A DNA stretch of 64,000 nt from Flavobacterium sp. Root935 (GCF_001429295.1 NZ_LMJL01000012.1:1291475-1355474); one strand, 5' to 3'. Shown: positions 51,225 through 60,645, numbered from the stretch's first letter. The notes: generated by a model from the letters alone, not told the origin. Program-made: numbers and translations.

Positions 51225-54224
51225 ATGAAAAATGCTATTATCAAAATAGGCTTGTTTACAATAATGCTTTTTTTTATCATCAATTGTGGTGTTTCTAAAA
51301 AAAGTAAAACTGCGGTTGAAACAAATAAGCCTGTTTCTACCGAAAATAAAGAAGTTTATATACCCAAAACTCAAGCCGAGAAAAAACATTTCCTTCAAGA
51401 TTCTGATGCCGAAAATCGCTGGACAGACAGCATTTACAGCAAAATGACTTTGGACGAAAAATTAGGGCAGTTGTTTTTTGTTTCGGCTTATTCCAATAAA
51501 GATTCTGTTCACGTAAATAAAATAAAAGATTTAGTTGCCAATTATAAAGTCGGCGGTCTTATTTTCTTTCAAGGCGGACCAGTTCGTCAGGCTAAATTGA
51601 CTAACGAATATCAGGCGAAAGCCAAAATTCCCTTATTTATTGGACTTGATGCCGAATGGGGATTAAGCATGCGTTTAGATTCGACTTACGCTTATCCTTG
51701 GAACATGACTTTGGGCGCCATTCAGGATTTGGATTTAATCGAAAAAGTCGGCCGAAATATGGGAATCGAATGCAAAAGAATGGGAATTCATTTCAATTTT
51801 GCTCCTGTTTTAGACATCAATACCAATCCGTTAAATCCTATTATCGGAAATCGTTCTTTCGGCGAAAGCAAAACAAACGTTGCCAACCGCGCGACTGCAC
51901 TAATGAAAGGTATTCAAAGTCAAGGTGTTTTGTGCACAGGAAAACATTTTCCGGGTCATGGCGACACGGCTGTCGATTCTCATAAAGCACTTCCAACAGT
52001 TTCTTTTACCAAAGAACATATGGATGAAGTCGAATTATATCCTTACAAACAGCTTTTTGATGAAGGTCTGGCTTCGGTTATGGTCGCGCATCTTAATATT
52101 CCGAGTTTAGAACCGAAAGAAAATATTCCTTCCTCTGCTTCTTATAATGTGGTTACAGACCTGCTTCAAAAACAATTAGGCTTTGAAGGTCTGATTTTTA
52201 CGGATGGTTTAGGTATGAAAGGCGCGAGTAATTTTAAAGGTGTCGGTGATCTGGAATTGGCCGTTTTAGAAGCTGGAAATGATATTTTCCTTTGTCCTGA
52301 TGATGTTCCAGCGGCTTTAGAAAAATTAAAAACTTTTTTTTCTGAAGGAAAAATAACAGAGGAGCGTCTGGCGCATTCGGTAAAAAAAATACTGCATTAT
52401 AAATTCAAAGCTGGTTTAAATAAATACAAACCAATTGATTTGAATAATCTGCAAAAAGATTTGAACAGCCCTGATAAAGACGCACTTCAATATACTTTGT
52501 ATGAAAATGCCGTTACGATTTTAAAAAATGAAAAAGAGATTCTTCCAATTAAAGATCTGGAACAAAAAATCGCTTACGTAAAATTGGGAGAAGATTTAAA
52601 CAGCGATTTTATTACGGCTTTAAAAAAGTATACCAATATTACAGAGGTTTCCAATACCGATATTGATGCTTTAAACGAAGAGTTAAAAAAATACGATTTG
52701 GTAATTGTGAGTTATCACAAAGTGAATAAAGCTTGGGAAAAACAAGATTTCAGTTCAAACGAGTTGTTTTTTCTAAACAAAATCGCCGAAAACAATAAAG
52801 TTATTCTCGACATTTTTGCAAAACCTTACACATTACTTCCAATCCAGAATTTTGATGATATGGAAGGATTGGTGGTTTCGTATCAAAATTCAAACATTTC
52901 TCAAATTGTTTCTGCTGAAATTTTGTTTGGAGCGAAAGAAGCAAAAGGAAAACTGCCAGTTTCTATAAACGAAAATTTCAAAGTTAATGCTGGAATTAAT
53001 ACGGAGAAAATAGATCGTTTAGGTTTTGATACGCCAGAAAATCTCGGAATGAGTTCTGTCATTCTTTCTAAAATTGATGCCATTGCCCAAAAAGCAATTG
53101 ATGGCAAAATGGCGCCGGGAATGCAGGTTTTAGTGGCCAGAAAAGGAAATGTTGTTTTCCAGAAATCGTACGGATATCATACATATAATAAAGACGTAAA
53201 AGTTTCAAATACCGATTTGTATGATGTTGCTTCGATTTCAAAAATGATTTCGACACTGCCAAATGTGATGCAGTTGTATGATAAAAACAAAGTTACCTTA
53301 GAAACAAAATTAGGTACAATGCTGCCTTTGTTTGCAAAATCAAACAAACAAGATATTTCGTTTAAAGATCTTTTAAATCATTATGCAGGACTTATTGCCT
53401 GGAGTCCGTTTTACAAATCGACAATTGATGCGAAAGGTTATCCTTTGGAGAAATATTACAGAAAAATTCCAGAGAAAAATTTCACGACCAAAGTAGCCGA
53501 CAGTCTTTTCATTCGAAATGATTACCACGACACAATCATGAAATTTATTGCCGACTCTCCTATTTCGCTTAAAAAAGAATACAAATACAGCGATTTTACT
53601 TTTATCATTTTAAAAGAATATCTAGAAAGAGTAACGCATCAAAAATTGGAAGATTTAAGCCAAAAGAACTTTTTCAATTCTATCGGAATGAATTATACAA
53701 CATACAATCCGTTGCTTCGATTTGATAAAAATGAAATTGCTCCAACCGAAATTGATACGTATTTCAGACATCAGCTTATTCAGGGTTATGTGCATGATAT
53801 GGCGGCTGCAATGGAAGGCGGTGTTGCTGGTCACGCAGGAGTTTTTTCGAATGCAATGGACGTGGCTAAAATGATGCAGCTTTTTCTCCAAAAAGGAAGT
53901 TACGGCGGCGAACGTTATTTTTCTGAGGCAACATTTGATACTTTTAATACTTGTTTTTACTGTGCACAAGGCGTAGAAAGAGGTTTAGGTTTTGATAAAA
54001 GATTAGGAAAAGACGGCCCGACTTGTCAATGCGCTTCTGCTTCAAGTTTTGGACACACGGGTTTTACAGGAAATATGGCTTGGGTTGATCCAGAAAATGA
54101 AACGGTTTATGTGTTTTTATCAAACAGGACTTATCCCGAAATTGGCGAAGAAGGAAATAAATTAGCCAAAGAAAAAATTCGTGAAGATATTCAGAAAATA
54201 ATTTATGAATCTATACTAAAATAA
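51225..54224 (+). CDS. Exported GH3 beta-N-acetylglucosaminidase fused to AmiE-like serine hydrolase
   Basis: 999 residues from ATG 51225. Lipoprotein-like signal (IGLFTIMLFFIINCG). Residues about 70-390 are a GH3 (NagZ-type) barrel: GLDAEWGLSMRLDST, KHFPGHGDTAVDSH at 240-253 with the Asp/His dyad typical of NagZ, and nucleophile Asp327 in LIFTDGLGM. Residues about 400-600 are the GH3 C-terminal region. Residues about 605-999 are a class-C beta-lactamase-like serine hydrolase: SISK with Ser670/Lys673, YSD at 788-790, HTG at 944-946. B. subtilis carries the same two activities as separate neighbours (NagZ and the MurNAc-L-Ala amidase AmiE) with NamZ. Predicted to strip GlcNAc and peptide from fragments outside the cytoplasm. 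Confidence 0.9.
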   Translation: MKNAIIKIGLFTIMLFFIINCGVSKKSKTAVETNKPVSTENKEVYIPKTQAEKKHFLQDSDAENRWTDSIYSKMTLDEKLGQLFFVSAYSNKDSVHVNKIKDLVANYKVGGLIFFQGGPVRQAKLTNEYQAKAKIPLFIGLDAEWGLSMRLDSTYAYPWNMTLGAIQDLDLIEKVGRNMGIECKRMGIHFNFAPVLDINTNPLNPIIGNRSFGESKTNVANRATALMKGIQSQGVLCTGKHFPGHGDTAVDSHKALPTVSFTKEHMDEVELYPYKQLFDEGLASVMVAHLNIPSLEPKENIPSSASYNVVTDLLQKQLGFEGLIFTDGLGMKGASNFKGVGDLELAVLEAGNDIFLCPDDVPAALEKLKTFFSEGKITEERLAHSVKKILHYKFKAGLNKYKPIDLNNLQKDLNSPDKDALQYTLYENAVTILKNEKEILPIKDLEQKIAYVKLGEDLNSDFITALKKYTNITEVSNTDIDALNEELKKYDLVIVSYHKVNKAWEKQDFSSNELFFLNKIAENNKVILDIFAKPYTLLPIQNFDDMEGLVVSYQNSNISQIVSAEILFGAKEAKGKLPVSINENFKVNAGINTEKIDRLGFDTPENLGMSSVILSKIDAIAQKAIDGKMAPGMQVLVARKGNVVFQKSYGYHTYNKDVKVSNTDLYDVASISKMISTLPNVMQLYDKNKVTLETKLGTMLPLFAKSNKQDISFKDLLNHYAGLIAWSPFYKSTIDAKGYPLEKYYRKIPEKNFTTKVADSLFIRNDYHDTIMKFIADSPISLKKEYKYSDFTFIILKEYLERVTHQKLEDLSQKNFFNSIGMNYTTYNPLLRFDKNEIAPTEIDTYFRHQLIQGYVHDMAAAMEGGVAGHAGVFSNAMDVAKMMQLFLQKGSYGGERYFSEATFDTFNTCFYCAQGVERGLGFDKRLGKDGPTCQCASASSFGHTGFTGNMAWVDPENETVYVFLSNRTYPEIGEEGNKLAKEKIREDIQKIIYESILK

Positions 54225-54320
54225 CTTAGATTTTATTAAACACATAGAGCCGTGTGCTTTATTTTGAGTGAAAGGACTTTTTATAAAGTTAATAAAATCT
54301 ATGTTTCTATGTGTTAGAAT
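54222..54320. repeat. Inverted repeat inside the salvage locus
   Basis: AGATTTTATT (54228-54237) and AACACATAG (54239-54247) face AATAAAATCT (54291-54300) and CTATGTGTT (54307-54315). It fills the only long gap (143 bases) between the fusion gene and anmK. Confidence 0.65.
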
Positions 54321-54367
54321 TAATGCTTCCAACTGTTTAACTTTAGCAGCATTTTAAATGAACTTTT

Positions 54368-55573
54368 ATGAACAAAAATATTAAAGCACTTTATCAAATT
54401 GCCCAAAAAGAAACGAGACGAATTATTGGGCTGATGTCGGGAACTTCTCTCGATGGACTTGATATTGCCTTGTGTGAAATTTCAGGATCTGGTGTTACTA
54501 CAGAAGTTAAACTGATTGAATTTGAAACGGTTGATTACTCAGACGAAATCAAAACAGAAATTCGTAAAGTTTTTGCTCAAAAAAATATTGATTTTCAGCA
54601 TTTGGTTTTACTCAACGAATGGATCGGAATTCTTCATGCAGAGATGATTAATACCAGTTTAAAGAAATGGAATATTGCTGCTGCAGAAGTTGATTTAATT
54701 GCTTCGCACGGACAAACCGTTTTGCATGCGCCTAAATTTTTACATCAGCAGGAAAAGTTTCCAAATGCTACTTTACAAATTGGCGACGGCGATCATATTG
54801 CTGCAAAAACAGGAATTATTACGTTATCTGATTTTAGGCAGAAACACGTTGCCGCAGGAGGCGAAGGCGCGCCTTTGGCCGTTTATGGCGATTATTTTTT
54901 ATTCGGAAAAGAAGGCGAAAACAGAATTATGCTCAATATCGGCGGTATTGCCAATTTCACTTATTTACCAGCTGCCATAACTACAGAAGACACTTTTGTA
55001 ACAGATACAGGACCAGGAAATACTTTAATTGATCTTTTTGTAAAGCGTCATTTTCCAGAAAAAAGTTATGATAAAGATGCGGAGACAGCCAAAAAAGGAA
55101 TTGTAAACCAATCGCTTTTGGAGCATTTAAAAGACAATGATTTCTTCAAAAAAGATTTTCCAAAAACAATTGGCCAGGAACTTTTTGGGTACGAATATGT
55201 CAATAAAAATCTGGAAAAGAGCGGGAATACAACTATTTCTATTGAAGATTTATTAGCAACCCTAACGCGATTTAGCGCCGAAACTATTGCCGAAGCAATT
55301 CAATTTGCTGTCAAAAATAGTTCTCATAAAATTGAGGATTTTAAAATTTATATGTCAGGCGGAGGTGCAAATAATCCTTTATTAGTGCAGTGGTTAAAAG
55401 AATTATTGCCGTGTTCTTTCTTCAAAAGCAATGATTTAGGAATTAACAGCGATGCAAAAGAAGCAATTTTGTTTGCCATTTTAGCCAACGAAACTGTTGC
55501 AGGTGGAGATTTCAAATTCAATTCTGTAAAAATTCCATCAGTAACTATGGGAAAAATTTCAATGCCCGATTAA
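54368..55573 (+). CDS. anmK: Anhydro-N-acetylmuramic acid kinase
   Basis: 401 residues. Hydrolyses and phosphorylates 1,6-anhydro-MurNAc to MurNAc-6-phosphate, the substrate of MurQ. Family motifs: IIGLMSGTSLDGLDIALCEI near residue 20 (ATP phosphate loop), LIASHGQTVLHAPKF, LQIGDGDHIAAKTGIITLSD, AAGGEGAPLAVYGDY, LNIGGIANFTYLP, FVTDTGPGNTLIDLF (catalytic Asp region) and MSGGGANNPLLVQWLKELLP. Entry by this enzyme requires anhydro-sugars from lytic transglycosylases, supplied through the AmpG-like permease. Confidence 0.95.
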   Translation: MNKNIKALYQIAQKETRRIIGLMSGTSLDGLDIALCEISGSGVTTEVKLIEFETVDYSDEIKTEIRKVFAQKNIDFQHLVLLNEWIGILHAEMINTSLKKWNIAAAEVDLIASHGQTVLHAPKFLHQQEKFPNATLQIGDGDHIAAKTGIITLSDFRQKHVAAGGEGAPLAVYGDYFLFGKEGENRIMLNIGGIANFTYLPAAITTEDTFVTDTGPGNTLIDLFVKRHFPEKSYDKDAETAKKGIVNQSLLEHLKDNDFFKKDFPKTIGQELFGYEYVNKNLEKSGNTTISIEDLLATLTRFSAETIAEAIQFAVKNSSHKIEDFKIYMSGGGANNPLLVQWLKELLPCSFFKSNDLGINSDAKEAILFAILANETVAGGDFKFNSVKIPSVTMGKISMPD

Positions 55574-55612
55574 AAATACTAACAACCCAATCTAACCACA
55601 AAACCACAAACA

Positions 55613-56884
55613 ATGAAAGACCGTATAATTTCAGTTGATGTTTTAAGAGGACTGACTGTTTTATTAATGACTTTAGTGAACAATCCCGGAAGCTGGAGTT
55701 ATGTTTACCCGATTTTAGACCACGCAAAATGGAATGGCTGTACCCTTGCAGATTTAGTGTTTCCGTTTTTCATTTTTATTGTGGGGATCGCAGTTCCTTT
55801 GGCTATGCCAGTTAAAAAAGACAATGCTGAAAATATCACTAAAGTAATCACGCGATCTTTACGCATTTTTTGTTTAGGACTATTTTTAAGCTATTTCTAT
55901 TCGATTCATTTCATGGGATTACAGCCTGGAATTACACTTTTATGCATTCGTTTATTTTTCACTTTTTTAGTTGGTTATGCATTAATTGGCGATTTCAATC
56001 CTAAAACAAAAAATATTCTTGCAGTTATCATTTTTGTGATTTTGATAGGTCTGGCCTACAGCGGAAATGAAAATTTTGCCAAAATTAGATTACTCGGTGT
56101 TTTACAGCGAATTGGAATTGTATACTTTTTTGTTTCTCTTATCTATTTAAAAACAAATATCAAAACTCAAATTATTTTGAGTGCTTCAATTTTATTAGGA
56201 TATTGGGCTTTAATGACACTGGTTCCAGTTCCGGGTGTTGGACATCCGAATTTAGAAGTTGGAACAAATTTAGCTTCTTGGTTAGACAGCGTTTTACTCG
56301 AAAACCATATGTATATCGAAACCAAGACTTGGGATCCAGAAGGTTTATTAAGCACTTTGCCAGTAATTGGAAACGGTTTAATTGGTTTATTAATCGGCCA
56401 GCTTTTAATGCAGCCTATGCCGAAAATAAAAATCAATAAAATTATGGCTGGAATTAGCTTGGTATTAATTTTTCTCGGCTTGCTGTGGTCATTGGTTTTT
56501 CCTATAAATAAATCCATCTGGACAAGTTCTTATGTTTTATTCACTGCAGGTTTGGCCTTATTATTGCTTTCACTAATTTATTACATAATAGATGTTCGAG
56601 GTTATAAAAAATGGACGACTTTTTTACTGACTTGGGGCGTTAATCCGATGATTGTGTTTTTTGTTTCTGGAATTTTACCGCGCGCCTTAACAATGATTAA
56701 AATTCAAGACCCAGAAAATATTTCCGAACAAATAAACGTTAGAGATTATGCTTATAATTTTTGGATTAGTCCGCTGTTTGAAAATCAAATGCTTTCGTCC
56801 TTAACATATTCTGTAATTTACATCTTATTATGGAGTTGCGTATTGTGGTATTTTTATAAAAAGAAGATTATTTTTAAAGTCTAA
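55613..56884 (+). CDS. NagX-like membrane acyltransferase (HGSNAT/DUF5009)
   Basis: 423 residues, about eleven membrane helices. RIISVDVLRGLTVLLMTLVN followed by LDHAKWNGCTLADLVFPFFI and FIVGIAVPLAMP is the signature of the HGSNAT/DUF5009 family, including NagX of sugar-utilisation clusters. It also has WDPEGLLSTLPVIGNGLIGL. In eukaryotes the family N-acetylates terminal glucosamine across a membrane; here it could re-acetylate de-N-acetylated amino sugars before GH3 and NamZ action. 39 bases behind anmK. The role is inferred from context. Confidence 0.85.
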   Translation: MKDRIISVDVLRGLTVLLMTLVNNPGSWSYVYPILDHAKWNGCTLADLVFPFFIFIVGIAVPLAMPVKKDNAENITKVITRSLRIFCLGLFLSYFYSIHFMGLQPGITLLCIRLFFTFLVGYALIGDFNPKTKNILAVIIFVILIGLAYSGNENFAKIRLLGVLQRIGIVYFFVSLIYLKTNIKTQIILSASILLGYWALMTLVPVPGVGHPNLEVGTNLASWLDSVLLENHMYIETKTWDPEGLLSTLPVIGNGLIGLLIGQLLMQPMPKIKINKIMAGISLVLIFLGLLWSLVFPINKSIWTSSYVLFTAGLALLLLSLIYYIIDVRGYKKWTTFLLTWGVNPMIVFFVSGILPRALTMIKIQDPENISEQINVRDYAYNFWISPLFENQMLSSLTYSVIYILLWSCVLWYFYKKKIIFKV

Positions 56885-56978
56885 ATTTCTAAAGAAAAAC
56901 CGTAATTATTATTGCAAAATTTAAATTTCTTATATCACCTAAAAAAACTATTTTTGGTTTCTGTTAAAAAACATTGAA

Positions 56979-58550
56979 ATGCATAAAAATCAGTATTTAA
57001 TATTCTCTATCCTATCTATATTTTTCTTTTCGACGATTTCTCAAGCGCAGGAAAACACAATGCACCCAAAAAATGAATTTAGAGGTGTATGGATCGCAAC
57101 CGTTGTAAATATCGATTGGCCAAAAACAAGTATAGATAACGTAGAAAAAGAAAAAGCTGATTATCTTGAAATTTTAGAGGCTTACAAAAAACTGAACTAC
57201 AATGCTGTAATTGTTCAGGTTAGAAGTGTTGGTGATGCTATTTATCCTTCAGAACTGGCGCCATGGTCTCGTTTTTTAACTGGAAAAGAAGGCCTTGCTC
57301 CAAACCCTTATTATGATGCATTAGCATGGATGATCGAGCAGGCTCACGCTAGAGGATTTGAATTTCACGCTTGGTTAAATCCATACCGTGCCACTTTCGA
57401 TTTAAACAAAAATCTTTTAAGTCCAGGACATGATGTTTTTAAACACCCAGAATGGATGATCGAATATGGCGGGAAATATTACTATGATCCTGCTTTGCCT
57501 GAAGTTCAAGATCATTTGACTAAAGTGGTAAAAGAAGTTGTTGATAAATATGATATTGACGCGATTCATTTTGATGATTATTTTTATCCGTATGCCGTTC
57601 CTGGAAAAGTTTTTAACGACACCGCTTCTTATAAAAAATACGGCGCAGGTTTAAGCCTTGCCGATTGGCGCCGCGCAAATGTGAGCAACTTTGTACATAC
57701 CATTTCAACTACTATAAAAGCCAGCAAACCTTGGGTTCAATTCGGAATTAGTCCGTTTGGGGTTTGGCGAAATAAATCGCAGGATCCAAGAGGCTCTGAG
57801 ACACAATCAACATCAAATTACGACGATTTATATGCTGATCCGCTTTTGTGGATGGATCAAAAATGGATTGATTATATCCTGCCTCAATTGTATTGGAGTA
57901 TGAATAATCCGAGAGCATCTTATTCAAAATTAGTAAAATGGTGGGCAGAAAATTCTAATAATACGGCAGTTTACATCGGACATGCATCATACAAAATTAG
58001 AGCTGACGGCGACAAAAACTGGAATTTTATGAACGAAATTCCAACGCAGATTGACTTTGCGAGAAGTTTTAAAAATGTTTCGGGAAGTGCCTATTTTAGT
58101 TCAAAATGGTTCATTAATAAGAATTTTGATGTCGTTCGTCATTTAGAAGAAAATCAATATAAATATCCAGCACTTCCTGCTGCTGTTCCTAATTTACGAC
58201 ATGTAATTATTGACACACCAAGAGCAATTGAATACAACAAAGACAGTATTCGTTATACTTTTACCTTCAAAAGTCCGCTGAATACCAAAGTTCGTTATAT
58301 GGTAGTTTACGGAAGCGACCACGTTTCGAAAATCGATATTAATGACGCCACAAAAATTGTCGAAAAAGTAACTGTAAAAGAAGTTGATGGAACAATTACT
58401 TTCTCAATTGCTGCCGGAAAACTAAATCTTTTCAAAGCATGTGCAGTCACTTTTATTGATTATTACGCTAACGAAAGTACACCAACAGCAATAGATCTAA
58501 AAAAACCATTTAAAAACTATATACCAGCTCAGCCAAATGAAAATAGATAA
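56979..58550 (+). CDS. Secreted family-10-like glycoside hydrolase (GHL10/DUF187)
   Basis: 523 residues with a signal peptide (YLIFSILSIFFFSTISQAQ). GHL10 barrel pattern: EFRGVWIATVVNIDWPKTSI, LNYNAVIVQVRSVGDAIYPS, GFEFHAWLNPYRATFDLNKN, DIDAIHFDDYFYPY (likely acidic catalytic pair) and VQFGISPFGVWRNKSQDPRG. Members occur near cell-wall genes and some act on peptidoglycan-related glycans. Its last 14 bases overlap the AmpG-like gene, suggesting linked synthesis. A TATTTTTG box (56949-56956) lies 22 bases before the ATG. Confidence 0.88.
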   Translation: MHKNQYLIFSILSIFFFSTISQAQENTMHPKNEFRGVWIATVVNIDWPKTSIDNVEKEKADYLEILEAYKKLNYNAVIVQVRSVGDAIYPSELAPWSRFLTGKEGLAPNPYYDALAWMIEQAHARGFEFHAWLNPYRATFDLNKNLLSPGHDVFKHPEWMIEYGGKYYYDPALPEVQDHLTKVVKEVVDKYDIDAIHFDDYFYPYAVPGKVFNDTASYKKYGAGLSLADWRRANVSNFVHTISTTIKASKPWVQFGISPFGVWRNKSQDPRGSETQSTSNYDDLYADPLLWMDQKWIDYILPQLYWSMNNPRASYSKLVKWWAENSNNTAVYIGHASYKIRADGDKNWNFMNEIPTQIDFARSFKNVSGSAYFSSKWFINKNFDVVRHLEENQYKYPALPAAVPNLRHVIIDTPRAIEYNKDSIRYTFTFKSPLNTKVRYMVVYGSDHVSKIDINDATKIVEKVTVKEVDGTITFSIAAGKLNLFKACAVTFIDYYANESTPTAIDLKKPFKNYIPAQPNENR

Positions 58551-59808
58551 TAAACCGTGGTTTTGGATTCCGCTTCTTAATTTTGCTTCTGGATTACCAT
58601 ACGCCATAATTATTTCGGTTTCGGTAATTATGTACAAAAATCTGGGAATTTCAAATGAAGACATTGGAGTTTACACCAGTTTATTATATCTTCCTTGGGT
58701 AATAAAACCACTTTGGAGTCCGCTAATTGAATTAGTTGGAACCAAAAGAAAATGGTTTTTAGCAATGCAGTTATTAATTTCAATCGCATTTTTGCTGGTC
58801 GGATTTATAATTCCGCTCAACGGCTTTTTCATAATGTCATTGTCTATATTTTGGGTAGCTGCTTTTGCTTCTGCCTCAAACGATATTGCGAGCGACGGCT
58901 TTTATCTATTAGTTTTACCAGAAGACAAACAATCGTTTTTTATCGGAATCAGAAGTACTTTTTACAGACTTTCTATGCTCGCAGGAAATGGTTTGGTTGT
59001 ATTATTTGCTGGATATTTGGAGCACAAATACGGCGACAATACAAAAGCTTGGTCCTATACTATGATTGCAGTTGGTTTACTAATGACTTTTATCACAGTT
59101 TATAATTTCATCTTTACTCCAAAAAACGAAATTAATACAACTCAAAATAAGGAAACTCATAACCATCAAAACTTTGCAACTGTATTTACCAGCTTCTTCA
59201 AGAAAAAACAAATCGGATTGATCTTAGCTTTTATTTTGGTTTTCAGATTAGGAGAATCACAATTACTAAAGATGTTAAGCCCATTTTTATTGGACGGTAA
59301 AGAATTAGGCGGAATGGGATTGGATACTGAAGCTGTTGGAATAATTTACGGAACCTTTGGCGTTGGCGCTTTGACTTTAGGAGGAATTCTGGGAGGAATC
59401 GCAATCTCAAAACAAGGTCTTACGAAATGGATGCTTCCCATGTTTTTAGCAATGCATTTACCAATAATTGGATTTATTTTATTAGCATTTTTTCACCCAT
59501 CATCTATTTATTATATTTATGCCGTTGTTATTGTAGAGCAATTTGGTTACGGTTTCGGATTTACAGCTTTTATGATGTTTTTGATTAATGTTGCCGAAGG
59601 AGAATCAAAAACCGCACATTATGCAATTGCAACTGGTTTTATGGCATTAGGAATGATGCTTCCAGGAATGTTAAGCGGTTTTATACAACAATATTTAGGC
59701 TATCAAAACTTCTTTATTTGGGTTTTCATTGCCACAATTCCAGGTCTTATTTTATCACGTTTTTTAATTTTCCCGAAAGATTTTGGGAAGAAAACACAAG
59801 AAGTTTAA
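58537..59808 (+). CDS. ampG: AmpG-like MFS muropeptide permease
   Basis: 423 residues, 12 membrane helices. AmpG-type MFS start: KPWFWIPLLNFASGLPYAII, NEDIGVYTSLLYLPWVIKPL, WSPLIELVGTKRKWFLAMQL (the loop R-K-W of AmpG), and FASASNDIASDGFYLLVLPE (D-I-A-x-D-G). In Gram-negatives AmpG imports GlcNAc-anhydroMurNAc peptides. Here it would feed AnmK and the cytoplasmic NagZ. Overlaps the GHL10 gene by 14 bases and is followed at 21 bases by the TPR gene. Confidence 0.88.
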   Translation: MKIDNKPWFWIPLLNFASGLPYAIIISVSVIMYKNLGISNEDIGVYTSLLYLPWVIKPLWSPLIELVGTKRKWFLAMQLLISIAFLLVGFIIPLNGFFIMSLSIFWVAAFASASNDIASDGFYLLVLPEDKQSFFIGIRSTFYRLSMLAGNGLVVLFAGYLEHKYGDNTKAWSYTMIAVGLLMTFITVYNFIFTPKNEINTTQNKETHNHQNFATVFTSFFKKKQIGLILAFILVFRLGESQLLKMLSPFLLDGKELGGMGLDTEAVGIIYGTFGVGALTLGGILGGIAISKQGLTKWMLPMFLAMHLPIIGFILLAFFHPSSIYYIYAVVIVEQFGYGFGFTAFMMFLINVAEGESKTAHYAIATGFMALGMMLPGMLSGFIQQYLGYQNFFIWVFIATIPGLILSRFLIFPKDFGKKTQEV

Positions 59809-59829
59809 TCCCAAATCAAACTTTTATAT

Positions 59830-60171
59830 ATGGAAATCAATGAAAATTTGCAGGCCGAACGCAATCTGAAAGGAGCTGAGTTCGAAAAAACCGGAGATCT
59901 TGACAAAGCAATTGAATTGTATGAAGAAAATGTCGCAGAAGGTTTTAAAGGAAATCACCCGTACGATCGATTAGCAACAATCTACAAAAACCAAAATGAT
60001 CTGGAAAATGAAATTCGAGTTTTAGAAAAAGCCATTATCGTTTACGAAGAAATTACCATTGAAGACCGACTTGAAGGACTGCCAAAGCTTTTCCGTTTTA
60101 AAAATAGATTGGAAAAAGCTCTTGAAACCCAAAAACAATTGGCTAAACAAAAGAAAGCGAAATTGAAATAA
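59830..60171 (+). CDS. Small TPR-like protein
   Basis: 113 residues, no signal peptide. A TPR-like helix pair (NLKGAEFEKTGDLDKAIELY, EENVAEGFKGNHPYDRLATI) and a second (NDLENEIRVLEKAIIVYEE), then a Lys-rich tail. It sits between the AmpG-like and GNAT genes with gaps of 21-22 bases, so it is part of the transcript. A chaperone or scaffold role is possible, nothing more specific. Confidence 0.75.
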   Translation: MEINENLQAERNLKGAEFEKTGDLDKAIELYEENVAEGFKGNHPYDRLATIYKNQNDLENEIRVLEKAIIVYEEITIEDRLEGLPKLFRFKNRLEKALETQKQLAKQKKAKLK

Positions 60172-60193
60172 AATTACTTTTTTACACAAAATC

Positions 60194-60643
60194 ATGATTA
60201 CCTTAAAACGAACAAACTCAGACGATATTGATTTTATAAATCTGGTTGTTTTATTAGATCAGGATTTAGCGATTAGAGACGGAGAAGATCATGCGTTTTA
60301 CAATCAGTTTAATAAAACCGATAAAATAAAACATACGATTGTTTATTACGAAAACGGAATTCCTGTTGGCTGTGGCGCTTTTCGAGAAAAAGAACCAGGA
60401 ACAACAGAAATCAAAAGAATGTACGTTCGTCCTGATCACAGAAAAAAAGGAATTGCATCTGCTGTTTTAGCAGCATTAGAAATCTGGGCAAAGGAAGTTG
60501 GTTACACTTACACCATTCTTGAAACTGGCAAAAATCAGCCGGAAGCGATTAACTTATATCAAAAATTAAATTACAGCATAATTCCAAATTATCCGCCTTA
60601 TGAAAAGATGGATAATAGCGTCTGTATGAAAAAGACTTTATAA
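60194..60643 (+). CDS. GNAT-family N-acetyltransferase of the salvage locus
   Basis: 149 residues. Motif A MYVRPDHRKKGIASAVLAAL (R-x-x-G-I/x-A), preceded by GIPVGCGAFREKEPGTTEIK and followed by EVGYTYTILETGKNQPEAIN and LYQKLNYSIIPNYPPYEKMD. The last stretch is typical of the acetyltransferases that act on small amino compounds. Two bases before the NagZ gene, so the two are cotranscribed; acetylation of an amino sugar or peptide intermediate is a guess from context. Confidence 0.85.
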   Translation: MITLKRTNSDDIDFINLVVLLDQDLAIRDGEDHAFYNQFNKTDKIKHTIVYYENGIPVGCGAFREKEPGTTEIKRMYVRPDHRKKGIASAVLAALEIWAKEVGYTYTILETGKNQPEAINLYQKLNYSIIPNYPPYEKMDNSVCMKKTL

Positions 60644-60645
60644 TA

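Noticed and set aside
51656..51985. A 109-codon frame within the GH3-hydrolase fusion gene
   Set aside because: Same-strand out-of-frame shadow of a region with intact catalytic motifs; its translation is rich in Arg, Cys and Phe without any family pattern.
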